This document shows, piece after piece, positions 35,531 through 47,398 of a DNA stretch of 64,000 bases; positions within the stretch are counted from its first letter, which is position 1; every line of letters starts with the position of its first letter. Under the pieces are notes generated by a model that saw only the letters and a list, made by a program, of their open reading frames with translations, was not told where the DNA came from and made no database searches. The stretch comes from Afipia sp. P52-10 (GTDB lineage: Bacteria; Pseudomonadota; Alphaproteobacteria; Rhizobiales; Xanthobacteraceae): the NCBI RefSeq assembly GCF_000516555.1, contig NZ_AZSJ01000004.1, positions 316,537 to 380,536 of the forward strand. The letters are read 5' to 3'. Made by a program: the position numbers and the translations under genes.

Positions 35531-36103
35531 ATGCAAAGACTAGCGATAGCGGCTGCGTTCATTGTTCTTTCCCTGGGGCACGGCCTGGCCCAGGGCGGAA
35601 CCTACGACCTGACGCTCAAGGTCGACGCAACCAAGATCACCGGCAGCCCCTGGGACGGCATTCCCGGGCTCGGCGGAACGCGCGCCAACATCAACGGCGC
35701 TCCGGACCCGGCGGTCTGTATCGTCCAGGCTTCCAGCAAACCGCAGTGCCTCTGGAAACCACAGGGACGACGGCTGCTGTCGCTCTGCCAGAACGCGCAC
35801 ACCTGCAAGTTCCCAGCCGTGTCGCTCCCCTCGCCGCCGGTAGGACTTCTGTTCATCGACATCGATGCTCGCCGCCACGATTTGATCGATATCATCGTCC
35901 TCACGGGAAATTCGACCGCCGCAGGCGAAGCGGATGTCGAGCTTGCGCTTCGCTCGGCCATGGAGACACTCACCCCGGCCCTGTCGGAGGCGGCGCGGGA
36001 GCGCGGTCTCCACAAGGCGAAGATGGTGCCGCTGCAACAGTGTCTCTCGCAAGCGGGCTGCCGTCTCACGCAATCCGAGTTCAAACTCGACCTCAGACGG
36101 TGA
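35531..36103 (+). CDS. Predicted secreted protein of unknown function
   Basis: 190 residues with a clear signal peptide (MQRLAIAAAFIVLSLGHGLAQ, cleavage after AQ at about residue 21). The mature part is soluble-looking and holds six Cys (VCIV, QCLW, LCQNAHTC, QQCLS, GCRL), suggesting disulfide bonds in the periplasm. I recognise no domain. It stands alone between the MFS operon and tex. The start is supported only weakly by an upstream GAGGACATT. Confidence 0.68.
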   Translation: MQRLAIAAAFIVLSLGHGLAQGGTYDLTLKVDATKITGSPWDGIPGLGGTRANINGAPDPAVCIVQASSKPQCLWKPQGRRLLSLCQNAHTCKFPAVSLPSPPVGLLFIDIDARRHDLIDIIVLTGNSTAAGEADVELALRSAMETLTPALSEAARERGLHKAKMVPLQQCLSQAGCRLTQSEFKLDLRR

Positions 36104-36270
36104 ACCGACGCGTCGGGCGCGATTGTCCACAGCATCGGAGGCTGCGCCGAAATGCCCGCGGCGCGTGCACGATCTTGCCGCATCTCGCGCGATAAGCTGT
36201 TTTCAACACTGATTCACCGCTGCGCAATGGCTTGATGCGACCGCGGCTGCTGGTCCATAAGCCCCTCCCG

Positions 36271-36290
36271 GCCGGTGACGATTCACCGGC
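36271..36290. repeat. Hairpin in the tex leader
   Basis: Perfect 8-bp inverted repeat GCCGGTGA / TCACCGGC with a CGAT loop, 28 bases upstream of the tex GTG. There is no T-run; it could be an operator or a leader structure. Confidence 0.4.
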
Positions 36291-36317
36291 TGCGTCTGAT
36301 CGGAAAGAATATATCGC

Positions 36318-38654
<2,337 letters not shown>

Positions 38655-38767
38655 GACAAACGGTCCATGGACGAGAATCGCTGGGCGTGATCCAACGCTC
38701 GGCGTATGGCTGGCTTCTGAACACACCCGATCCGAGCGAGGCCAGCTCGCCGTTCTTTGGAGACCTC

Positions 38768-39184
38768 ATGCCATCGATCATTGCCGCGCTGCTCGATAAG
38801 AGCTGGTTCGCCGTTCTTGCCCGTGTCGTTCTGACCTTCATGTTCTGGGGCAGCGGCCTCGCCAAGCTGATCGACTTCCGCGGCGGTGTGGCGGAAATGG
38901 CGATGTTCGACCTGCCCTACCCGGTGGCGATGAATGTTCTGACCATCGTCACCCAGATCGGCGGTTCGCTTCTGATCATTTTCAACCGCTGGGCCTGGCT
39001 CGGAGCAGGCGCGCTGGCGGTCTTCACCGCGCTGACCATTCCGCTGGTGCATCACTTCTGGTCGTTGCCGGAGCCGCGTGCGACGGTCGCCTTTCACACC
39101 GCGACCGAGCACATCTCCATGATTGGCGGTCTGATGGTCGTCAGCATCCTGTGCTGGCGTCAGCGCGCCAAACAATCGGGCTGA
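38768..39184 (+). CDS. DoxX family membrane protein
   Basis: 138 residues from the ATG at 38768 (GGAG seven bases upstream); the frame is open 39 codons further but that part is unlike the family. Four hydrophobic helices, with LARVVLTFMFWGSGLAKLID as the signature first helix and loop, LLIIFNRWAWLGAGALAVFT in the middle, and a His-rich loop HHFW. DoxX proteins are inner-membrane and often linked to thiol or quinol metabolism, but no substrate is implied here. It follows tex by 113 bases and converges on the SDR gene. Confidence 0.85.
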   Translation: MPSIIAALLDKSWFAVLARVVLTFMFWGSGLAKLIDFRGGVAEMAMFDLPYPVAMNVLTIVTQIGGSLLIIFNRWAWLGAGALAVFTALTIPLVHHFWSLPEPRATVAFHTATEHISMIGGLMVVSILCWRQRAKQSG

Positions 39185-39195
39185 CTGCGGCCGCC

Positions 39196-39984
39196 TCAGC
39201 GCGGCCACGTTCTCAAGGCGACCAGGCCGCCATCGATCGGCAGCAGGATGCCGGTCACCCAGCGCGACTCGTCCGAAGCCAGATAGACCGCGCCATGGGC
39301 AATGTCCCAGGCCGTGCCTTCGGTCTTCATCGGCACCATATTCTTGCGCCGCTCGCGCGCCTCAGGGCCGAGATGGCCGACCATCGGCGTGTTGACCGAA
39401 CCGACGATGATGCAGTTGGCGCGGATATTCTGCGTCGCGTAGTCGGCAGCAACCGACATGGTAAAGCCGTGCAAACCCGCCTTCGCTGTGGAATAAGCCA
39501 CCGCGCCTGCGCTGCCCATCAAGCCAAGCGCTCCGGCGATCGACGACACCATGATGACCGAACCGCCACCGCCTTCCTTCATCCGCGGCAGGCAGAACTT
39601 AGTGCAGAGCATCGTCGTCGTCAGATTGGCCTCGAGCACACCGTGCCAGGTCTCGAGCGACACGGTCTCGGGCGTACCGGGCCCGCCGATGCCAACATTG
39701 TTGTGGAGGATATCCAGCCGGCCGTAGGTCTTCACCGCGAAGTCCGCCATGGCTTCGGCCACATCGGCCTTGGCGACGTCGCCTGCGAACACCGAAGCCT
39801 CGCCGCCCTCGTCCTTGATCTGCTTGGCGAGTTTTTCGGCCCGCTCAGCACTGCGATTTACCAGCACCACCTTCGCGCCTTCGCGCGCAAACAGGATGGC
39901 GGTGGCCATACCATTGCCCACGCCCTCACCCCGCGGCGCAGCCCCCGTCACCACCGCGACCTTGCCCTGAAGCCGTCCCGCCAT
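39196..39984 (-). CDS. Short-chain dehydrogenase/reductase
   Basis: 262 residues from the ATG at 39984, chosen because GGGGGAG lies six bases upstream; earlier ATGs at 39990 and 39999 are less well placed. Classical SDR: the cofactor motif VVTGAAPRGEGVG (TGxxxGxG type with a Pro-Arg insertion), NNVGIGGPG at the NAG position, catalytic Ser in MVSSIAG, and Tyr-X3-Lys in AYSTAKAGL. Catalyses NAD(P)-dependent oxidation or reduction of an alcohol or ketone; the substrate is unknown. It lies on the minus strand downstream of ilvD, behind that gene's terminator. Confidence 0.88.
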   Translation of the reverse strand: MAGRLQGKVAVVTGAAPRGEGVGNGMATAILFAREGAKVVLVNRSAERAEKLAKQIKDEGGEASVFAGDVAKADVAEAMADFAVKTYGRLDILHNNVGIGGPGTPETVSLETWHGVLEANLTTTMLCTKFCLPRMKEGGGGSVIMVSSIAGALGLMGSAGAVAYSTAKAGLHGFTMSVAADYATQNIRANCIIVGSVNTPMVGHLGPEARERRKNMVPMKTEGTAWDIAHGAVYLASDESRWVTGILLPIDGGLVALRTWPR

Positions 39985-40133
39985 CGTCATCTCCCCCATC
40001 TGCCGCACCACCGATTTCCGGTTTGGCTCTGTGTTCGGATGTTTCCTGCCCGGCAGCAAGCCGACATGGAGCATAGGCCACCCGCCAATTTCGCGCCTCG
40101 CCTAGCTGAGCCACTCCGTCGCAGCGATGGATA

Positions 40134-40164
40134 GCAAAAGAGCGGCACCATCGATGCCGCTCTT
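40134..40164 (-). terminator. Rho-independent terminator after ilvD
   Basis: Perfect 10-bp stem AAGAGCGGCA / TGCCGCTCTT with a 7-base loop; on the minus strand it is followed by TTTTGC. It begins 39 bases after the ilvD stop. Confidence 0.85.
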
Positions 40165-40202
40165 GGTTCTAAGTCATGGACGTCCTGACGTTGCGGAGCG
40201 CC

Positions 40203-42038
40203 TTACTCGGGCACCCTGCGAACCGCGCCCTCGGCTGCGCTGGTGGCGAATGCCGCATAAGCCTTCAGCGCGCTGGTGACGCGCCGCTTGCGGACTTCAG
40301 TGGGTTTCCAGCCAGCCTTGTCCTGCGCCGCGCGGCGCTTGGCGAGCTCGGCCTCATCGACGGCCAGATGCACCTTGCGGTTCGGAATATCGATCTCGAT
40401 GGTGTCGCCTTCGCGTACCAGACCGATCAGACCGCCGTCTGCCGCCTCCGGCGAGACGTGACCGATCGAAAGCCCCGACGTGCCGCCCGAGAAGCGTCCG
40501 TCCGTGATCAACGCGCAGGCTTTGCCGAGGCCTTTCGACTTCAGGTAGCTGGTGGGATACAGCATCTCCTGCATGCCGGGACCGCCGCGCGGCCCCTCAT
40601 AGCGGATCACCACCACGTCGCCCGGGTTGATCTTGTTCGACAGAATGGCATGCACCGTCGCATCCTGGCTCTCGAACACCCGCGCTGGGCCTGAGAACTT
40701 CAGAATGCTCTCATCGACGCCCGCCGTCTTGACGATGCACCCGTCGATCGCGAGGTTGCCCTTCAGCACGGCAAGCCCGCCATCCTTCGAGTAGGCATGC
40801 TCCGCGCTGCGGATCACGCCCTTCTCACGGTCCAGATCGAGGTCGTCCCAGCGACGATCCTGGCTGAACGCCTCCTGAGTCGGCACGCCGCCCGGCGCCG
40901 CCATGAAAAAATCGCGCACCTTCTGGCTGTTCGATTTGGCGATGTCCCAGTGATCGATCGCCTCGCCGATGGTCGTCGCATGCACCGTCGGCAGATCGCG
41001 GTTGAGCAGGCCTGCGCGATCGAGCTCGCCAAGGATCGCCATGATGCCGCCGGCGCGATGCACATCTTCCATATGCACATCCGCCACTGCCGGTGCGACT
41101 TTGCACAGCACCGGTACCTTGCGTGAGAGCCGGTCGATGTCGGCCATGGTGAAATCCATCTCCGCCTCGTGGGCGGCGGCAAGGATGTGCAGCACCGTGT
41201 TGGTGGAACCGCCCATCGCGATATCCAGCGCCATGGCATTTTCGAACGCGCCCTTCGAGGCGATCGCCCGCGGCAGCACCCGCTCGTCGTTCTGCTCGTA
41301 GTAGCGGCGAGCCAGATCGACCACCAGATGACCGGCCTCGACGAACAATCGCTTGCGGTCGGCATGGGTCGCGAGCGTCGAGCCGTTGCCCGGCAGGGAC
41401 AGACCAAGCGCCTCGGTCAGGCAGTTCATCGAGTTCGCCGTGAACATCCCGGAGCACGAGCCGCAGGTCGGACACGCCGAGCGCTCGATGGCCTTGACGT
41501 CCTCGTCGCTCACTCGCTCGTCGGCCGCTGCCACCATCGCATCGACGAGATCCATCGAATGGGTCTTGCCCGCCAGAACGACCTTGCCGGCTTCCATCGG
41601 CCCGCCGGAGACGAACACCGCCGGGATGTTCAGCCGCAGCGCCGCCATCAGCATGCCGGGCGTGATCTTGTCGCAGTTGGAGATGCACACCATGGCATCC
41701 GCACAATGGGCATTGACCATATACTCGACGCTGTCGGCGATCAGCTCGCGCGATGGCAGCGAGTACAGCATGCCGTCGTGGCCCATGGCGATGCCGTCAT
41801 CGACGGCGATCGTGTTGAACTCCTTCGCCACGCCGCCTGCAGCCTCGATCTCGCGCGCGACCAGCTGACCGAGATCCTTCAGATGCACATGGCCGGGCAC
41901 GAACTGGGTGAAGGAGTTGACGACGGCAATGATCGGCTTGCCGAAGTCGCTGTCCTTCATGCCGGTGGCGCGCCAGAGGCCGCGCGCGCCGGCCATGTTG
42001 CGTCCGTGAGTCGTGGTGCGGGAACGATAAGCGGGCAT
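40203..42038 (-). CDS. ilvD: Dihydroxy-acid dehydratase
   Basis: Iron-sulfur dehydratase of valine, leucine, isoleucine and pantothenate synthesis, converting 2,3-dihydroxy-3-methyl acids to 2-oxo acids. 611 residues, full length. Cluster-binding Cys motifs are [11 protein letters not shown] and [18 protein letters not shown], with the LSLPGNGS segment following. The N-terminus [20 protein letters not shown] is typical and fixes the start. It is a single-gene unit with its own terminator. Confidence 0.97.
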   Translation of the reverse strand: MPAYRSRTTTHGRNMAGARGLWRATGMKDSDFGKPIIAVVNSFTQFVPGHVHLKDLGQLVAREIEAAGGVAKEFNTIAVDDGIAMGHDGMLYSLPSRELIADSVEYMVNAHCADAMVCISNCDKITPGMLMAALRLNIPAVFVSGGPMEAGKVVLAGKTHSMDLVDAMVAAADERVSDEDVKAIERSACPTCGSCSGMFTANSMNCLTEALGLSLPGNGSTLATHADRKRLFVEAGHLVVDLARRYYEQNDERVLPRAIASKGAFENAMALDIAMGGSTNTVLHILAAAHEAEMDFTMADIDRLSRKVPVLCKVAPAVADVHMEDVHRAGGIMAILGELDRAGLLNRDLPTVHATTIGEAIDHWDIAKSNSQKVRDFFMAAPGGVPTQEAFSQDRRWDDLDLDREKGVIRSAEHAYSKDGGLAVLKGNLAIDGCIVKTAGVDESILKFSGPARVFESQDATVHAILSNKINPGDVVVIRYEGPRGGPGMQEMLYPTSYLKSKGLGKACALITDGRFSGGTSGLSIGHVSPEAADGGLIGLVREGDTIEIDIPNRKVHLAVDEAELAKRRAAQDKAGWKPTEVRKRRVTSALKAYAAFATSAAEGAVRRVPE

Positions 42039-42293
42039 TGTCAGTCCAGGTTATTGGTTATGACGGGGACTTTGATCGGCTTCTAAACTAACTTTCGGCG
42101 GCGGCATAGCAAGCAGGGCGCGGTTCGCGCCATGCCCGCTCTGCGTCTTGAGCAGGCTTGCAGGCCCCCGAAGGCCATCAGTTTGAACGGCAAGCAGCGG
42201 GTGCCGCAGCCTGTAAAGGCCACGGCAGGCTGAAATGCCGTTAAAATATAATAAAAACAGGAACTTATAAGATCGCTACCACGATCTACCAGC

Positions 42294-43496
42294 TTAGACC
42301 GCCTTATTCTCCAAGGTCGGGCGCCGGCCAAGCGTCGCGATACTGACCAGAAACGCCCCCAGCGCGCAGAAGGCGATAGCACCCAGCATTGGCCGCGGGG
42401 TGCCGTCGAACACCAGGCTGACGATCACGATCATGATGCCGCCCGTGATCATTTGCAGGGTGCCGCCGAGCGCGGACGCCATACCGGCGATCGGACCGTG
42501 CTCGTCGAGCGCAAGCACCATGGTCGAGGGGATGACAACGCCCATGCTGGCGAAGCCGAAGAACAGCAGCGTCATCATCAGCGGCAGACTGTCGAAGCCG
42601 GCGAGCGTTAGGACAAATAGCAACCCGGTCAGCAGCGCGTAGATGGTGACCGCGACCAGCACCATCCGCGCCATGCCGAAACGTTCGCCCAATCCCGCCG
42701 CGAACTGCGATGCGCCGATGAATCCGACCGCATTCAACGAGAATGCCAGGCTGAACTGCGCTGGCGTCAGACCGAAGTGCTCGATGTAGACGAACGAGGA
42801 ACCCGCCAGGAACGAAAAGAAGCTCGCCATGCCCAATCCGCCGATGAAGGTCAGGCCGAGGAAGCGGACATGAGTCAGCAGATAGCCGAAGCTTTTGAAG
42901 ACATGACCGGCACTCACCGCGACCCGGTTCTGGCGCGGGTGCGTTTCCGGTTGGAAGGCGAACAGCAGTGCGACGCCGATCAAGGCGACCAGCGTCACCG
43001 CGACGAAGACCGCACGCCAGCCAAAAGGAATGATCAGCGCGCTGCCAAGCAACGGAGCGAGAATCGGAGAGACACTGAGGACCAGCATCACCAATGCCAT
43101 TAGCCGGGTCGCTTCGGTGCCGGTATGCAGGTCGCGGATGATCGCGCGCGGGATCACCATCACTGACGACGCGCCGACGCCTTGCACGAACCGGAACGCA
43201 ACCAGCCACGCCACGGTCGGCGCGAGCGCACAGCCGATGGACCCGAGGATGAACAACGCGAGGCCCACATAGAGCGGCGGCTTGCGGCCGACCATGTCCG
43301 AAAGCGGACCATATACGATCTGACAGACGCCGAAGGCGACGAAGAACGACACCAGCGTCATCTGCGTGGCAGCAGTCGATGTGTGCAGGTCCGTCGCGAT
43401 CGTCGGCAGTGCGGGCAGATACATATCGATGGCGAATGGACCGACCGCCGACAGCAGGCCAAGGACAATCGCATTGCGCACGTAAGATGAAGTCAT
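42294..43496 (-). CDS. MFS multidrug transporter, Bcr/CflA type
   Basis: 400 residues from the ATG at 42294-43496 (start at 43496), with about twelve membrane helices. The N-terminal half shows AVGPFAIDMYLPALPTIA and the loop YGPLSDMVGRKPPLY, hallmarks of the DHA1 drug:proton antiporters of the Bcr/CflA group, and RFVQGVGASSVMVIPRAIIRD is the helix 5 motif. Expected to pump out small toxic compounds across the inner membrane; the real substrate is unknown. The frame stays open 30 codons upstream, but MTSSYVRNAIVLG matches family starts. No dedicated regulator is adjacent. Confidence 0.9.
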   Translation of the reverse strand: MTSSYVRNAIVLGLLSAVGPFAIDMYLPALPTIATDLHTSTAATQMTLVSFFVAFGVCQIVYGPLSDMVGRKPPLYVGLALFILGSIGCALAPTVAWLVAFRFVQGVGASSVMVIPRAIIRDLHTGTEATRLMALVMLVLSVSPILAPLLGSALIIPFGWRAVFVAVTLVALIGVALLFAFQPETHPRQNRVAVSAGHVFKSFGYLLTHVRFLGLTFIGGLGMASFFSFLAGSSFVYIEHFGLTPAQFSLAFSLNAVGFIGASQFAAGLGERFGMARMVLVAVTIYALLTGLLFVLTLAGFDSLPLMMTLLFFGFASMGVVIPSTMVLALDEHGPIAGMASALGGTLQMITGGIMIVIVSLVFDGTPRPMLGAIAFCALGAFLVSIATLGRRPTLENKAV

Positions 43497-43882
43497 GGTT
43501 ATTGTTCTAACTAATGGGCGGGAGGGCGTGGAGACCAAATCGGGCGTTTGCATGACGCCAGCGGTGATCCACCGCGTGTCGCACAATCTTCACAGGACGC
43601 ACCCGCATTGCCGCGCACTGGGCGATTCTTCAATGCCGCTGTTCAACGCTTCTGTGTTCCGCGGCGCCAATGCTTGCTGATGCAGCCGCTGCAAAGCTTC
43701 GATCAGCCGGCGCCGTCTCCCCCATACCCGACGATGCGGCCGGCAGTCTCGGCGATCTGATTGAGTTTTTCAGTGCGATCAACGCGTTATGCTGTTGAAA
43801 CGGCCGCCGTTTGCGGCTAATGCGGCGTTGCCTGACGAAATCGGCTTGGTTAGGCTCCGGGCGTTCTTCCGCAACCGGACGA
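43497..43882. other. Gene-free stretch before tRNA-Gln
   Basis: 386 bases between the leftward MFS gene and the rightward tRNA. It should carry both promoters; I see no confident motif and no supportable protein. Confidence 0.45.
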
Positions 43883-43957
43883 TGGGGCGTCGCCAAGTGG
43901 TAAGGCAGCGGATTTTGATTCCGCCATGCGGAGGTTCGAATCCTCCCGCCCCAGCCA
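43883..43957 (+). tRNA. tRNA-Gln (anticodon TTG), CCA encoded
   Basis: The acceptor arms TGGGGCG (43883-43889) and CGCCCCA (43947-43953) pair fully, the D-arm has CCAAGTGGTAAGG, the anticodon stem GCGGA/TCCGC encloses the loop TTTTGAT with anticodon TTG, and the T-arm is GGAGGTTCGAATCCTCC. Discriminator G is followed by an encoded CCA. This is the general Gln acceptor reading CAA and CAG. Confidence 0.97.
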
Positions 43958-44093
43958 GGTATCCGCCAGCGTATCAAACGATCAATCTCAATCATGGGCC
44001 AGATCGGTTTAGCCGGAAACGGCTCTAGCCAGCCGCCAGCATCGGCCCTTGCTGCGAACGAGGCACCGCTTCTGCTGCTAGGAGCGCGCCCTC

Positions 44094-45371
44094 CTAGCTG
44101 GGCCGCACGGTGGGAACGTCGCCACTTGCGCTCACGCCGGCGAGCGCCAGCGCCGCATGCAGCAGCACGTTCGCGCCAGCGGCGCAGTCGGCCTGCGTCG
44201 CATCCTCGAGTTCGTTGTGACTGATGCCGTCCTTGCACGGCACGAAGATCATCGCCGTCGGCACCACCGCGTTGAGGTTGCACGCATCGTGGCCTGCGCC
44301 CGAGATGATGCGCCGGTGCGAATAACCGAGCGCAGCGCTTGCCTGCTCGACAGCCGTCACCACCGCAGGATTGAAAATCGTCGGCGGCTTGCACCAGACC
44401 GACTCGAACGCGATGGCCACCTTGCGCAGCATGGCGATGTCCGCGATCGCGCTGCGGATGTCGCTATCGAGCGCGGTCATGATCGCTTCATCGGGACTGC
44501 GCACGTCCATCGTGAACGCGATCTCACCCGGCACGACATTGCGTGACGGGTTCGCAATCACCACCTCGCCGACAGTGGCGACCGCCTGCGGCGCGTGCGC
44601 GGAGGCGATTCGCTCGACCGCCAGGACGATCTCCGACAACGCGACCAGCGCGTCCTGGCGATACTCCATCGGCGTCGACGCGTGACGCTCGAAGCCGGTG
44701 ATACGACCGTCATACCAGAGAATGCCCTGCCCGCGCTCGACCACGCCGATCGTCTTGTTCTCGCGCTCGAGGATCGGGCCCTGCTCGATGTGCAGTTCGA
44801 CGAACGCTCCGAGTTGTCGTTGGCCAACCGGCTCGCTGCCGCGGTAGCCGATCGCGTCCAGCGCTTCGCCCACGGTCACACCATCGCTGTCCTCGCGCGA
44901 CAGAATGTCGTCCACGGTAAAATCGCCAGCATAGGCGCCCGAGGCCATCATCGCCGGGGCAAAGCGCGAGCCCTCCTCGTTGGTCCAGTTGACAAGGCAG
45001 ATCGGCGCATCGGTCTCGATGCCGGCATCGTTCAGCGTCCGGATCACCTCGAGTCCGGCCAGCGTACCGAGAACGCCGTCGAACTTGCCGCCGGTCGGTT
45101 GCGTGTCGAGATGCGAGCCGATGCCGATCGGCGGCTTGCCGTTGTCGCGGCCCGGCCGGATCGCGAACATCGATCCCAGCGCATCGACGTGAACCTCGCA
45201 GCCGGCGGCCTCGCAGGCGTTGCGAAACCAGTTGCGCACCAGTCTGTCTTCCTCGCTCAACGTCAGCCGCCGAACCCCGCCTTTCGGCGTGCCGCCGAAT
45301 TGCGCGGTCTCATGAATGTCGGACCACAACCGTTCCGCGTTGATCTGGAGATTGGGCAAGCGATTGGTCAT
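44094..45371 (-). CDS. Zn-dependent M20-type amidohydrolase (hydantoinase/carbamoylase family)
   Basis: 425 residues from the ATG at 45371. The metal sites are visible as GSHLDTQPTGGKFDGVLG (His and Asp ligands), TNEEGSRFAP (catalytic Glu pair) and ELHIEQGPILE (His ligand); the dimerisation domain and the distal His in ISGAGHDA follow. The family covers N-carbamoyl-L-amino-acid hydrolases, beta-ureidopropionases and allantoate amidohydrolases, and sequence does not choose between them. Neighbouring genes give no pathway clue. The stop codon sits within a short hairpin, CTAGGAG/CTCCTAG, that lacks a T-run. Confidence 0.9.
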   Translation of the reverse strand: MTNRLPNLQINAERLWSDIHETAQFGGTPKGGVRRLTLSEEDRLVRNWFRNACEAAGCEVHVDALGSMFAIRPGRDNGKPPIGIGSHLDTQPTGGKFDGVLGTLAGLEVIRTLNDAGIETDAPICLVNWTNEEGSRFAPAMMASGAYAGDFTVDDILSREDSDGVTVGEALDAIGYRGSEPVGQRQLGAFVELHIEQGPILERENKTIGVVERGQGILWYDGRITGFERHASTPMEYRQDALVALSEIVLAVERIASAHAPQAVATVGEVVIANPSRNVVPGEIAFTMDVRSPDEAIMTALDSDIRSAIADIAMLRKVAIAFESVWCKPPTIFNPAVVTAVEQASAALGYSHRRIISGAGHDACNLNAVVPTAMIFVPCKDGISHNELEDATQADCAAGANVLLHAALALAGVSASGDVPTVRPS

Positions 45372-45592
45372 GCGACGCTTTCCATAACTTGCAAGGGTCC
45401 CGGCTGGCCCTGACATTCGCATCCCGTTGCGATACCTGCAAATGCCCTGGCCCCATCGCGCGGCATATCACCTCTAGATCGTCTTGTGATGCCGCGGGAA
45501 CCGTGACAAACCGGCGGCTGGATGGCTGTATGAGCAGCAGCCTTCCATTCTATAGTCAGTCGCACGACATCCGAAGGCCGGGAGTAAACGTC

Positions 45593-47386
45593 ATGACCTA
45601 TCGCGCGCCCCTCAATGACATTCTGCTGTCGCTGAACCATGGAGCCGGTCTGGCGCGCGCCGCGAGCAAGGGGTTGCTGGGCGCATACGATGCGGAGATG
45701 ACCGCGACCGTGCTGGGCGAAGCAGGCAAGTTCGCCGAAGACGTGCTGGCGCCGCTCAACCGGGACGGCGACAAGGTGGGCGCCAAGTATGACGACGGCA
45801 AGGTCACGACCGCGCCCGGCTGGACTGACGCCTATGCGCGCTGGACCGCCGCCGGCTGGAACGCGGTGTCCGCGCCGGAGGCCTGGGGCGGTCAAGGCTT
45901 GCCGGTTGCGATCAACGCCGCCTGCACCGAAATCTGGGCCGCGGCGAACATGGCCTTCGGCCTCTGCCCTCTGCTCACCGCCAGCGCGATCGAGGCGCTG
46001 GATGCGCACGGCAGCGACGCCCTGAAGCAGACCTATCTCGCCAAGCTGATCTCCGGTGAATGGACCGGCACCATGCAGCTCACCGAGCCGCAGGCCGGCT
46101 CCGATGTCGGCGCCCTGCGCAGCCGCGCGGAGCGCCAAGCCGACGGCACCTACAAGCTGTTTGGCTCGAAGATCTTCATCACCTATGGCGAGCATGACAT
46201 GACGGAGAACATCATCCACTTCGTCCTCGCCCGCCTGCCCGATGCTCCCGTCGGCACCCGCGGTATCTCGCTGTTCCTCGTGCCGAAGTTCCTGGTCAAT
46301 GCCGACGGTTCGCTCGGCGCCCGTAACGATATTCGCGCCAGCGGCATCGAGCACAAGCTCGGCATCCATGCCTCACCGACCTGCGTGATGGTGATGGGCG
46401 ATAAAGGCGGCGCGACCGGTTACTTGATCGGCGAAGAGAACCGCGGCATGGCCTGCATGTTCACGATGATGAACCAGGCTCGGCTCGGCGTCGGCCTGGA
46501 AGGCGTCGGCATCGCCGAACGCGCCTACCAGCAGGCGCTCGCCTATGCCCAGGAGCGCAAGCAGGGCCGCGGGGTGGGCGCCAAGACCAACAGCAAGACC
46601 GACACCTCCGATCCGATCATCGTGCATCCGGACGTCAAGCGGATGCTGTTGCAGATGCGCGCGATGACTGCCGCCGCGCGCACCATCTGTTATGCCACTG
46701 CGGTCGCCATCGATATCGCCGAACACGCGACGGATGCCACAGCCCGCGATGCCGCGAACGCCCGCGCTGCCCTGCTCACGCCGATCGCCAAGGCGTTTTC
46801 GACCGACGTCGGCAACGAGGTTGCCTCGCTTGGCGTGCAAGTGCATGGCGGCATGGGCTTCATCGAGGAGACCGGCGCCGCACAGCATTTCCGCGACGCG
46901 CGCATCGCCGCGATCTACGAAGGCACCAATGGCATCCAGTCGATCGATCTCGTCACGCGCAAGCTTGCCACCAACGGCGGTGCATCGGTCTGGGCGCTGA
47001 TCGACGAGCTGAAGGAGATCGTCGCCAAGGTCGAGGCCTCCAACGATCCGGCCTTTGGCACCACAGGGGCACGGCTGCGCGACGCCCTCGGCGCGCTGGA
47101 ACGCACCAGCCGCTGGCTGCTCGACCGCGTCACTGCAGCACCGAACGAGGCGCTTGCGGGCGCGACCCCTTATCTGCGGCTGTTCGGCTCCACGCTTGGC
47201 GGCTGCATGCTGGCGGACGAAGCGCTCGCCGCGCGCGGGCTGGATCACGGCGACAGCCAGAAGCGCTACACCACGCTGGCCCGCTTCTTCGCCGAAAACG
47301 TCACCGTGCAGGCCGGCGCGCTCGAACGCACGGTCACCGACAGCGCCGAGGCGGTGAACGGCGCCGACGCCGTGCTGCTGGCCTGA
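45593..47386 (+). CDS. Acyl-CoA dehydrogenase
   Basis: FAD-dependent enzyme of fatty-acid or branched-chain/aromatic acyl-CoA oxidation, 597 residues. The long form with an extra C-terminal domain resembles the AcdA/FadE group rather than 380-residue enzymes. Motifs are QLTEPQAGSDVGALRSRAER (FAD/substrate), GEENRGMACMFTMMNQARL and HGGMGFIEETGAAQHFRDARI, followed by AIYEGTNGIQSIDLVTRK with the usual catalytic Glu. The start at 45593 follows GGGAG by eight bases. It is divergent from the amidohydrolase and converges on the VOC dioxygenase gene. Confidence 0.94.
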   Translation: MTYRAPLNDILLSLNHGAGLARAASKGLLGAYDAEMTATVLGEAGKFAEDVLAPLNRDGDKVGAKYDDGKVTTAPGWTDAYARWTAAGWNAVSAPEAWGGQGLPVAINAACTEIWAAANMAFGLCPLLTASAIEALDAHGSDALKQTYLAKLISGEWTGTMQLTEPQAGSDVGALRSRAERQADGTYKLFGSKIFITYGEHDMTENIIHFVLARLPDAPVGTRGISLFLVPKFLVNADGSLGARNDIRASGIEHKLGIHASPTCVMVMGDKGGATGYLIGEENRGMACMFTMMNQARLGVGLEGVGIAERAYQQALAYAQERKQGRGVGAKTNSKTDTSDPIIVHPDVKRMLLQMRAMTAAARTICYATAVAIDIAEHATDATARDAANARAALLTPIAKAFSTDVGNEVASLGVQVHGGMGFIEETGAAQHFRDARIAAIYEGTNGIQSIDLVTRKLATNGGASVWALIDELKEIVAKVEASNDPAFGTTGARLRDALGALERTSRWLLDRVTAAPNEALAGATPYLRLFGSTLGGCMLADEALAARGLDHGDSQKRYTTLARFFAENVTVQAGALERTVTDSAEAVNGADAVLLA

Positions 47387-47398
47387 GCGTAGCAGTCA

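Noticed and set aside
44078-44097. CTAGGAG/CTCCTAG hairpin around the amidohydrolase stop
   Set aside because: The hairpin overlaps the stop codon and is not followed by a T-run, so I did not call a terminator.
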